11,844 bases of DNA from Bacillota bacterium (GTDB lineage Bacteria > Bacillota > Clostridia > Lachnospirales > Lachnospiraceae), in contig JAEZXP010000169.1 of the NCBI GenBank assembly GCA_023419655.1, positions 1 to 11,844 of the forward strand. The letters are read 5' to 3'. The first letter of the stretch is position 1. Every line of letters begins with the position of its first letter. The notes under the pieces are model-generated. The model saw only the letters and a list, made by a program, of their open reading frames with translations. It ran no database searches and was not told the origin of the DNA. Shown here piece after piece: positions 1 to 6,485 of the stretch. A program made the translations under genes and the position numbers.

Positions 1-774
1 TCTTTAACTCAAAATAATGATTTGGCAAACCAGAAATTTGTTAACGGACAGTCATTTATGATGACCGGTAACGCTGTACTTCGAGATGATTTCCGCAGAC
101 AGATGAATGAGGTTTTGGGCGAAGAGAACTATTCAATCGGCCGTGCCATGATTCCCGGCGGACCCGCTGGAAATGTTGTTCGCGGACTTCGTGTAAATAA
201 CAACGGTATCATGTTTCCTGCAAGGATTGCCAAGCAAGACAACTTTATCGCTATCCTTCAATTCGTTGACTGGTTATTTTACAGTGATGAAGGAAATGAA
301 TTCACCCGTTGGGGTATCGAAGGAGATACATTTGCCTGGGATAATGAAACAGGACGCCGGACATTCTTGGAACCTTACTCATTTATGGGTATTGGAACGG
401 GAGAGAAGGATATTCGTCTGGAAGCGGGTTATGGCAATGGTCTGTTTGATGTAGGCCAGTCAGCAGAGCAAAATTTCTCATGGATGGATGAAGAGGAAGT
501 TGCTTACCAGGAAGCAATGAACGCAAGACGTGAGGTTGTTAAAGCGGATCCGACGGCACCATTAACAGATTCAGAAGTAGAACAGATTGCTCTTATCAAC
601 AACTCAGTAAAAGATGCAGTATCTACAGCAATTATGGAATTCATATCGGGGCGTCGTCCATTAACGGATAGCGAATGGGAAGCTTACAAGGCCCAGATGC
701 AGGGTCTTAACTATCAGCAGATTGTTGATACCATGAACAATGCCCGTGCCAGATATTTAGAGAACAATAAATAA
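1..774 (+). CDS. Extracellular solute-binding protein (ABC importer lipoprotein), C-terminal part
   Basis: The reading frame is open from base 1, so the gene starts upstream; 257 residues are visible before the TAA at 772-774. The stretch around residues 77-100 (a hydrophobic helix reading FVDWLFYSDEGNEF followed by TRWGIEGDTF) is typical of the C-terminal lobe of family 1 solute-binding proteins, especially the LipO-like oligosaccharide or multiple-sugar group, where WGIEG precedes an aromatic pocket. The signal peptide and lipobox would lie outside the window. The expected role is extracellular capture of a sugar or peptide ligand for an ABC permease. No permease gene follows, so partner genes must be upstream or elsewhere. 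The substrate cannot be told from this part. Family assignment is by recognised motif style, not a search. Confidence 0.72.
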   Translation, partial: SLTQNNDLANQKFVNGQSFMMTGNAVLRDDFRRQMNEVLGEENYSIGRAMIPGGPAGNVVRGLRVNNNGIMFPARIAKQDNFIAILQFVDWLFYSDEGNEFTRWGIEGDTFAWDNETGRRTFLEPYSFMGIGTGEKDIRLEAGYGNGLFDVGQSAEQNFSWMDEEEVAYQEAMNARREVVKADPTAPLTDSEVEQIALINNSVKDAVSTAIMEFISGRRPLTDSEWEAYKAQMQGLNYQQIVDTMNNARARYLENNK

Positions 775-794
775 ATCACCTATAAAACAATTAA

Positions 795-820
795 GAATCG
801 GCTGCGAAAGTAGCCGATTC
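795..820 (+). terminator. Hairpin after solute-binding protein gene, possible terminator
   Basis: A perfect 9-bp stem, GAATCGGCT (795-803) with AGCCGATTC (812-820), closes an 8-base loop 21 bases after the stop codon. The bases after the stem (CTCATATAGA) are not a T tract, so this may be a weak terminator or an mRNA 3'-end stabiliser that allows read-through into the dehydrogenase gene. Confidence 0.45.
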
Positions 821-850
821 CTCATATAGACGCTAAGAAAGGAAGAATAA

Positions 851-1798
851 ATGAAGATTATATTATTAGAATCTCTGGCAATCTCCGAAGAAGTTTTATC
901 CGGTTATGCTAAAAAATTAGAGGAGCTGGGACACGAGTTCACAGCTTATTCAAAAGACACCAACGAAGATGTTCAGATTGAACGGGTAAAAGCTGCGGAT
1001 GTTATTATGATTGTGAACATGCCGCTTTCTGCAAAAGTCATCCATGCCAGCCGGAATTTGAAGTTTATTAATATTGCATTTACCGGCTTTGACCATGTGG
1101 CTCTTGATGCGGCGAAAGCAAAGAATGTAGCGGTCAGCAATGCCTCCGGCTATGCGACGAATGCCGTTGCGGAGTTGGTTATCGGGAATGTGATTTCATT
1201 GCTTAGAAACGTGCCGCAGGTGGATAAAAGATGCCGTGATGGACGCACGAAGGAAGGACTGGTGGGAAATGAGCTAAAGGGAAAATCCATCGGCTTAATA
1301 GGCAGTGGTGCGATTGGTTTGAGAACCGCTGCGCTATTCAGATGCTTTGGCTGTGAGATTATTGCTTTTGACCCATTCCCTCGTACGGATACACCGGATT
1401 ACATCGAACTTGCAGGTCTGGAGGAGGTTTTACGTGCATCCGATATTGTTACGCTGCACTGTCCTTTGAATGAAAGCACCAAGGGACTTATTAATAAAGA
1501 ACGAATTGCTCTGATGAAGAAGCGTGCAATTCTGGTTAATGCTGCCAGAGGGCCGATTGTAGATTCGGAGGCACTAGCGGATGCATTGAATAATGGAAAA
1601 ATTGCAGGTGCTGCCATTGACGTATTTGAAATCGAGCCGCCATTAGATAAAGACCATGTCCTGCTGCATAGTAAAAATACCATCGTGACGCCGCATATTG
1701 CATTTGCATCCGAAGAATCAATGGAGCTTCGTGCAGAAATCGTATTCAACAGCCTTTTCTCCTGGATGAACGGGAAACAGATTAATAAAATAATATAA
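851..1798 (+). CDS. D-isomer-specific 2-hydroxyacid dehydrogenase, NAD-dependent
   Basis: The 315-residue protein has the usual length and layout of the D-2-hydroxyacid dehydrogenase family. A split substrate domain (about 1-100 and 290-315) flanks a Rossmann domain with GSGAIG at 151-156. D174, at the end of the second strand (IAFDPF), favours NAD over NADP. The catalytic triad is visible: R233 in NAARGPIVD, E262 in FEIEPPL and H282 in TPHIAF. The family reduces 2-keto acids to D-2-hydroxy acids or the reverse (D-lactate, glyoxylate/hydroxypyruvate, 3-phosphoglycerate). At this length, without an ACT domain, it is not a full-length serine-pathway SerA. The substrate cannot be read from sequence. 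The start is supported by GGAAG at 841-845, five bases before the ATG. It may be a single gene or follow the preceding gene by read-through, and it ends at a strong terminator. Confidence 0.88.
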   Translation: MKIILLESLAISEEVLSGYAKKLEELGHEFTAYSKDTNEDVQIERVKAADVIMIVNMPLSAKVIHASRNLKFINIAFTGFDHVALDAAKAKNVAVSNASGYATNAVAELVIGNVISLLRNVPQVDKRCRDGRTKEGLVGNELKGKSIGLIGSGAIGLRTAALFRCFGCEIIAFDPFPRTDTPDYIELAGLEEVLRASDIVTLHCPLNESTKGLINKERIALMKKRAILVNAARGPIVDSEALADALNNGKIAGAAIDVFEIEPPLDKDHVLLHSKNTIVTPHIAFASEESMELRAEIVFNSLFSWMNGKQINKII

Positions 1799-1851
1799 CA
1801 CATAGTATAAGCGGATGCTTGCCATCTTTTTGTCCGAATTTTCCGCTGTAT

Positions 1852-1897
1852 AACACTGTCGATTTTTTAAAAGGGGGTCGACAGTGTTTGTTTTTTT
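1852..1897 (+). terminator. Rho-independent terminator of the dehydrogenase gene
   Basis: A perfect 11-bp inverted repeat, AACACTGTCGA (1852-1862) and TCGACAGTGTT (1878-1888), encloses a 15-base loop. It is followed after one G by seven T residues (1891-1897). It lies 53 bases after the dehydrogenase stop codon. Confidence 0.88.
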
Positions 1898-2001
1898 ATG
1901 ATAGAATATTGACATTGCAGTAAAATATTATTTATCCAATAAAGTGCACCAGCTCCGGTTTTTGATTGTTGCAAGGAAGCCACAGGTATAAGTACAAAAA
2001 A

Positions 2002-2018
2002 TTACATTCTATATGTAA
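2002..2018. promoter_or_regulatory. Short palindrome TTACAT-N5-ATGTAA, possible operator
   Basis: The perfect 6-bp half-sites TTACAT (2002-2007) and ATGTAA (2013-2018) are separated by TCTAT. The spacing resembles operators of small dimeric repressors such as the MarR, GntR or PadR families, which often control drug exporters like the one downstream. No regulator gene of those types is in the window. In AT-rich spacer DNA a palindrome of this size can arise by chance. Confidence 0.25.
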
Positions 2019-2049
2019 CAATCTACATTTTAAATTAAATTTCTTAAAC

Positions 2050-2055
2050 TATAAT
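2050..2055 (+). promoter_or_regulatory. Possible -10 box upstream of the fold-back element
   Basis: A perfect TATAAT lies at 2050-2055, with no convincing -35 box 16-18 bases upstream. If used, transcription would begin near 2062, almost exactly at the outer stem of the structured element (2066). The transcript would then carry that whole fold as its 5' end. Confidence 0.3.
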
Positions 2056-2065
2056 GTACATGATA

Positions 2066-2195
2066 GGCGGGTTAGTCCAAGAAAAATAATACGCCTTACT
2101 ATAACGCATTTTTTGCGTTATAATAAGGCGTACTATTTTTCTTGGGTAAGTGTAACATGAGCGCGAAAGCATTGCTTTTGCGCTGCTAACCCGCC
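2066..2195. repeat. Complex fold-back element (outer stem enclosing two hairpins)
   Basis: The outer arms GGCGGGTTAG (2066-2075) and CTAACCCGCC (2186-2195) are perfectly complementary over 10 bp. Inside are two nested hairpins. Hairpin 1 pairs 2077-2108 with 2114-2145, 32 positions with two mismatches around a T5 loop. Hairpin 2 pairs 2160-2170 with 2174-2184, 11 positions including one G-T wobble, around ATT. The single-strand equivalent is a three-way junction with a 14-base linker (2146-2159) between the hairpins. It contains no credible gene. It could be a small non-autonomous mobile palindromic element (MITE- or REP-like), a structured 5' leader of the downstream exporter operon, or a small RNA. 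The sequence alone does not decide between these, but the nested complementarity is too extensive to be chance. Confidence 0.75.
2095..2151. repeat. 57-bp direct repeat, copy 1 (inside the fold-back element)
   Basis: This stretch is identical over 57 bp to 2225-2281, with an offset of 130 bp. It covers the inner part and the right arm of hairpin 1 plus six bases beyond it. It contains a TATAAT at 2119-2124 with TTACTA 17 bases upstream (2096-2101). Confidence 0.95.
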
Positions 2196-2224
2196 GAGAA
2201 AAGAATAGTCGGCAAAAGGAACCG

Positions 2225-2281
2225 CTTACTATAACGCATTTTTTGCGTTATAATAAGGCGTACTATTTTTCTTGGGTAAGT
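2225..2281. repeat. 57-bp direct repeat, copy 2 (before the exporter operon)
   Basis: This is an exact copy of 2095-2151, ending 25 bases before the exporter start codon. The inner arms CTTACTATAACGCA (2225-2238) and TGCGTTATAATAAG (2244-2257) still pair over 14 positions with one mismatch. The outer left arm is degenerate: 2196-2212 (GAGAAAAGAATAGTCGG) only loosely resembles the left arm of copy 1. This suggests a partial duplication or a decayed second element. Confidence 0.95.
2226..2254 (+). promoter_or_regulatory. Candidate promoter of the ABC exporter operon, within the repeat
   Basis: A perfect -10 box TATAAT (2249-2254) lies 17 bases after TTACTA (2226-2231), which matches the consensus -35 at three of six positions. 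Transcription would start near 2261 and give a leader of about 46 bases before the ATG at 2307. The site sits inside a palindrome, so a weaker mirror-image promoter (TTATTA, 17 bases, TATAGT) can be read on the other strand. No other obvious promoter lies close to the operon. Confidence 0.4.
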
Positions 2282-2306
2282 AAAGTTACTAACGAGGAGG
2301 AAGTTT

Positions 2307-4073
2307 ATGACAGCAATGCAATGGTTTTTTTCATTTATGAAAAAATACCGTATACGGCTTATATTTGCAATGATTTTAGTTACGATTACCTGTGTAACAG
2401 CCGTGGTAAATCCGCAGGTTTCGGGAATTGTAATCGATGATGTGATTAAGGGAGGAAAGCGGGAGCTTCTGCCCCGGCTTATTATTATCCTAATCGTCTC
2501 AACTCTGATTCGTGCTGTATTAAAATACTGGTTTATCATAATTTTTGAAAAGTCCTCTCAGGGAATGCTTTACGAAATGAGGGATTATGTATATAGGAAG
2601 CTGATGAAACAGGATTTCAACTTTTATAACAACAACAGGACAGGAGATTTGATGTCCAGGCAGACAGGCGATATGGATGCCATCCGGCATTTTACTGCTT
2701 TTGTTATATACTCCGTGTATGAAAATGTGCTGTTGTTTTTAATCGCTCTTGTGATGATATTTATAGTCGAGTATAGACTGGCGTTATGTATGATAGCAGT
2801 TATGCCTTTAACAGCTTATGTTACGGCGGTTCAGCTTAAGGCTGTAAAACCGGCATTCCATAATATCAGGCAGCATTTTTCAAGTCTCAATACCTTTGTT
2901 CAGGAGAATGTCAGCGGTAACCGTGTTGTTAAGGCATTTGCCAAGGAGGATTATGAAATTGCCAAATTCAACAGGGAAAATGACGGCTTCAGGGATGCAG
3001 AGCTAAAAGCATCGGATATCTGGAAAAAGTATGTTCCTGTATTTGAATTCCTGGCTAATGCACTGACAGTTATTTTATACCTTGTGGGGGGCATCATGGT
3101 TGTGTACGGTTCAATGTCACTGGGTAAATTGGTAATGGTCAGCGGTTATCTGTGGATGTTGAATATTCCCCTTCGCCAGGCAGGGTGGCTGGCGAATGAT
3201 TACCAGAGATTTGTGACCTCTGTGGAAAAGGTATATTCCACAATCAGTGCAGAGCCCATGATTAAAGACCCTGAAGAAGCAGTCGAACGGGTTCGTTTTG
3301 ACGGCAATATAGAATTTTCAAATGTCAGTTATCGTGTCGGGGAAGAAGAGATATTAAAGGATGTGAGCTTTAAGGTAAAGGCAGGGCAGACGGTTGGCAT
3401 TATCGGTTCAACCGGTTCGGGAAAGAGCACCCTTATGAATCTTTTATGCAGGTTTTATGATGTCAGCTCCGGTGAGATAATTCTGGACGGGATTAATGTG
3501 AAAGAGATAGACCTTAGAAGCCTGAGGGATAATATCGGTCTGGCGATGCAGGATGTATTCCTGTTTTCAGATACCGTTGAAGGAAATATTGCTTTCGGAA
3601 GGCCGGATTGCAGTATGGAGAAGGTGGTCGCCGCCGCAAGAGTTGCCAACGCCCATGAATTTATACTTCATATGCCGGAGGGATATGACACCATCGTAGG
3701 AGAGAGGGGAGTGGGTTTGTCCGGCGGCCAGAAGCAAAGAATTTCCCTTGCCAGAGCCCTTCTAAAGGACCCGCCCATTGTTATACTGGATGATACCACC
3801 TCCGCAGTGGACATGGAGACGGAAGCACTTATTCAGGATGAGCTTACAAAAATAGGCGGGAAGTATACGGTGTTTATAATTGCCCACAGGATATCCTCGA
3901 TTAAGGATGCGGATTTAATTCTGGTGGTAGAAGACGGCAGGATTGTGGAATCCGGAAATCATGACAGCCTGCTTAAAAAAGAAGGATATTATTACACCGT
4001 ATTTCATCATCAGTACGGAGATTTTGACCAATTTATAAATAGCGCGGTAACACAGCAGGAAATGGGGGAATAG
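2307..4073 (+). CDS. ABC exporter half-transporter, subunit with degenerate ATP site (BmrC/LmrC-like)
   Basis: The 588-residue protein has an N-terminal six-helix exporter membrane domain (about 1-310) fused to a nucleotide-binding domain (about 330-575). Motifs visible are Walker A GSTGSGKST (367-375), Q-loop Q415, an intact signature LSGGQ (471-475), Walker B IVILDD (491-496) and the switch histidine H527. The position after the Walker B aspartate is D496 instead of the catalytic glutamate. This is the hallmark of one half of heterodimeric exporters such as BmrCD, LmrCD, EfrAB or TM287/288. It should pair with the product of the next gene, two bases downstream, in the cytoplasmic membrane. 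It would export drugs, lipids or peptides; the substrate is not evident. The start is fixed by GAGGAGG at 2294-2300, six bases before the ATG. Its promoter region holds the palindromic repeats. Confidence 0.9.
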   Translation: MTAMQWFFSFMKKYRIRLIFAMILVTITCVTAVVNPQVSGIVIDDVIKGGKRELLPRLIIILIVSTLIRAVLKYWFIIIFEKSSQGMLYEMRDYVYRKLMKQDFNFYNNNRTGDLMSRQTGDMDAIRHFTAFVIYSVYENVLLFLIALVMIFIVEYRLALCMIAVMPLTAYVTAVQLKAVKPAFHNIRQHFSSLNTFVQENVSGNRVVKAFAKEDYEIAKFNRENDGFRDAELKASDIWKKYVPVFEFLANALTVILYLVGGIMVVYGSMSLGKLVMVSGYLWMLNIPLRQAGWLANDYQRFVTSVEKVYSTISAEPMIKDPEEAVERVRFDGNIEFSNVSYRVGEEEILKDVSFKVKAGQTVGIIGSTGSGKSTLMNLLCRFYDVSSGEIILDGINVKEIDLRSLRDNIGLAMQDVFLFSDTVEGNIAFGRPDCSMEKVVAAARVANAHEFILHMPEGYDTIVGERGVGLSGGQKQRISLARALLKDPPIVILDDTTSAVDMETEALIQDELTKIGGKYTVFIIAHRISSIKDADLILVVEDGRIVESGNHDSLLKKEGYYYTVFHHQYGDFDQFINSAVTQQEMGE

Positions 4074-4075
4074 AT

Positions 4076-5896
4076 TTGGCCAGAAATAAATATGACATTG
4101 ATGAGACCTTGCAGACGGAATTTAATATTTCCCATCTAAAGCGGCTGGCAAGATATATCAGGCCCTATCGAAAGGACATGATTATCGTAATCATCCTTAT
4201 GACCATCTCCTCTGCCCTGGGAATGCTGACACCGAGAATTCTTATGGATATTCTTGATGTATACATACCCAATGGTGATATAAAAGGAATTGTATGGATA
4301 AGTCTGGTGCTTTTGATGATTTATTTAATTATATCCGTGTTTATAAGAATGAAGATATCGGTTACGTCAAGGCTGGGACAGAATGTAATTCATCGAATAA
4401 GAAGCGATATATTCGAACATTTGCAGGAGCTGCCATTCTCCTATTATGATGACAAGCCCCATGGAAAGATTCAGGTTCGTGTCGTCAATTATGTAAATGC
4501 CTTAAGCGACCTTCTCTCCAATGGTATTGTAAATACGGTTACGGACCTATTCAGTCTGGTCTTTATCGTAGCTTTTATGCTATCCATCAATCTGCGGTTA
4601 AGCATTATCTGTTTATTGGGTTTGCCCTTACTGATGGTCTTAATTTTTGTGATAAAGAAATCGCAAAGGGTTGCATGGCAAAGGCAGAGTAATAAGTCCT
4701 CCAATCTGAATGCATACATAGCCGAGAGCATCAATGGGATAAGAGTAACCCAGAGCTTTACAAGAGAGCGGGAAAATATCCGTATATTTAATGAATTGAG
4801 CAGGGACTACAGTACAGCCTGGATGAAGGCGATAAAGCTGAACTTCGTGTTATGGCCGGCAATCAATAATATATCTACCTGGACGACGGCGGCGGTATAT
4901 GTAATTGGCATTGCATGGCTGGATCAGGGAATCGAGGGAATTACCGTGGGTGTGCTGGCAGCGATGTCCGGTTATATAGGAAGGTTCTGGGCTCCGGTCA
5001 ACACGCTGGCAAGCTTTTATAATTCGCTGCTTACAGCTATTTCCTATATGGAGAGAATCTTTGAGACCATTGACGAGCCGGTACTGGTGAAGGATACCGG
5101 GGATGCGTACGATATGCCGCCGATTATCGGAGAGGTGGAATTCAAGGACGTGACGTTCAGCTATGAGGATGGGATACCTATTCTGAATAATATCAGCTTT
5201 AAGGTAAACCCCGGAGATACCATCGCAATTGTCGGACCTACGGGAGCCGGTAAAACGACGATTATTAATCTGATAAGCAGATTCTATAACCTGGATTCGG
5301 GTACGCTGGCGATAGACGGGATAGACATCAGTGAGGTTAAGATAAAATCCTTAAGAAAGCAGATGGGCGTGATGTTGCAGGACAGCTTTATCTTTTCGGG
5401 AACCATTATGGATAATATCCGCTACGGCAATATGGAAGCCACGGATGAGCAGGTAACCCAGGCTGCAAAGACCGTCCGTGCCCATGATTTTATCATGAAT
5501 CTTGAGGATGGATATAATACACAGGTCAATGAACGGGGAACCCGATTATCTGTCGGACAAAGACAGCTTATCAGTTTTGCCAGAGCCCTGCTTGCCGACC
5601 CTAAGATTCTGATTCTGGATGAGGCAACCTCAAGCATCGATACGGAGACAGAAATTCTCCTTCAGGAAGGACTAAGAGAGCTTCTTGTAGGCAGAACATC
5701 CTTTATTATAGCGCACAGGCTTTCTACAATTAAGAATGCTACCTGCATCCTGTATGTGGATGAAGGGACAATAAAAGAAAAGGGAACCCATGAAGAGCTT
5801 CTTAATCAAAAGGGCTTATACTATGAGCTGTATCTGTCTCAATATCAGTTTCTTGAAAAAGACAAAAATGGAAAAGTGGAGAAAGAAACCGTATAA
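4076..5896 (+). CDS. ABC exporter half-transporter, subunit with catalytic Walker B glutamate (BmrD/LmrD-like)
   Basis: The 606-residue partner of the preceding gene is translationally coupled, with a gap of two bases. It starts with TTG, supported by the G-run GGGGGA at 4063-4068 inside the end of the upstream gene. A membrane domain (about 25-330) precedes the ATPase domain. Visible motifs are Walker A GPTGAGKTT (387-395), Q-loop Q435, signature LSVGQ (491-495, altered from LSGGQ), Walker B ILILDE (511-516, with the catalytic glutamate E516) and H547. The altered signature should face the degenerate Walker A/B of the other subunit. The canonical site is then built from this subunit's Walker motifs plus the partner's LSGGQ. 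This complementary arrangement strongly supports an obligate heterodimer. The C-terminus is charged and lysine-rich. No terminator is obvious directly after the gene. Confidence 0.9.
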   Translation: MARNKYDIDETLQTEFNISHLKRLARYIRPYRKDMIIVIILMTISSALGMLTPRILMDILDVYIPNGDIKGIVWISLVLLMIYLIISVFIRMKISVTSRLGQNVIHRIRSDIFEHLQELPFSYYDDKPHGKIQVRVVNYVNALSDLLSNGIVNTVTDLFSLVFIVAFMLSINLRLSIICLLGLPLLMVLIFVIKKSQRVAWQRQSNKSSNLNAYIAESINGIRVTQSFTRERENIRIFNELSRDYSTAWMKAIKLNFVLWPAINNISTWTTAAVYVIGIAWLDQGIEGITVGVLAAMSGYIGRFWAPVNTLASFYNSLLTAISYMERIFETIDEPVLVKDTGDAYDMPPIIGEVEFKDVTFSYEDGIPILNNISFKVNPGDTIAIVGPTGAGKTTIINLISRFYNLDSGTLAIDGIDISEVKIKSLRKQMGVMLQDSFIFSGTIMDNIRYGNMEATDEQVTQAAKTVRAHDFIMNLEDGYNTQVNERGTRLSVGQRQLISFARALLADPKILILDEATSSIDTETEILLQEGLRELLVGRTSFIIAHRLSTIKNATCILYVDEGTIKEKGTHEELLNQKGLYYELYLSQYQFLEKDKNGKVEKETV

Positions 5897-5913
5897 TTTT
5901 TTAAAATAGAGAG

Positions 5914-5942
5914 TTGGAACTCCGGGACAAGTATGATATGAT
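5914..5942 (+). promoter_or_regulatory. Candidate promoter of the SH3 lipoprotein gene
   Basis: TTGGAA (5914-5919) and TATGAT (5937-5942) are separated by 17 bases, matching the consensus -35 at four of six and -10 at five of six positions. The predicted start near 5949 gives a leader of about 87 bases to the ATG at 6036. Confidence 0.45.
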
Positions 5943-6035
5943 GATAAAGGATATTTAGCAACTGTGAGCAGAAGTTTCCATACGCGATGGATGGGAGCAC
6001 GCCACGCATATATCATAATGGTTGGAGTGATTGCA

Positions 6036-6485
6036 ATGAAGAAGTTTATGTATATGATAATAGGAGCTGTAATGCTGCTTTTTGTGGGATGCGGGGGGAA
6101 TGACCAGGAGACGAATTTTATACCTTCACAGCCGCCCGATTATACTCAGGACGATTTTGAGGTACCGGATGATAGTATAGATGATGATATAAATGAACCG
6201 GACGATACGGGGAATAACCCGGATGATGATGAGCCTGTGTATGTGGGCGAGACGACAACAAAGTATGTGAAATTAAGCCGATACGGTGCCATACTAAACG
6301 TAAGGTCGGCACCTACCACAGAGGAAGACAATGTTGTAGGCTTTCTTGTTCATACGGAGCCTGTTGAGGTTATTTCCATTGAAGGCGATTGGGCGGAATT
6401 TCTTTACCATGATGAGGTTCGGTATGTAAGTGCAGAATATCTGGTGGATTTTGTTCCGCCGTATATATCTCCGCCGTCACCGTAG
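6036..6485 (+). CDS. Small lipoprotein with bacterial SH3 domain
   Basis: The 149-residue predicted lipoprotein starts at the ATG at 6036, because GGAGTGA (6024-6030) precedes it by five bases and a signal peptide begins there. The frame is open 24 codons further upstream but that part is not signal-like. Residues 1-18 are a basic-plus-hydrophobic signal ending FVGC, with C19 as the lipidation site; the phenylalanine at -3 is unusual for a lipobox. Residues 37-66 form a highly acidic Asp-rich, Pro-containing linker. Residues about 77-139 form a bacterial SH3 domain (LNVRSAPTTEEDNVVGFL, then GDWAEFLY and YVSAEYL), a fold that often binds peptidoglycan or cell-wall peptides. The expected location is the outer face of the membrane, reaching the wall. 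The last 116 bases overlap the convergent LysR-type gene. The exact ligand is unknown. Confidence 0.8.
   Translation: MKKFMYMIIGAVMLLFVGCGGNDQETNFIPSQPPDYTQDDFEVPDDSIDDDINEPDDTGNNPDDDEPVYVGETTTKYVKLSRYGAILNVRSAPTTEEDNVVGFLVHTEPVEVISIEGDWAEFLYHDEVRYVSAEYLVDFVPPYISPPSP

Noticed and set aside
1909..1931. TTGACA at 1909-1914 as promoter of the downstream region
   Set aside because: No acceptable -10 box lies 15-19 bases downstream; the nearest TATTAT is only 11 bases away.
1966..2160. 64-codon plus-strand frame before the exporter operon, possible leader peptide
   Set aside because: It begins at TTG with no ribosome binding site and runs through the palindromic element; its end shares the peptide RYNKAYYFSWVS with another frame only because of the 57-bp DNA repeat.
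2243..2440. 65-codon frame overlapping the exporter start, like the bmrB leader of Bacillus
   Set aside because: It starts at TTG within the hairpin loop without a Shine-Dalgarno, and most of it is an out-of-frame reading of the exporter gene.
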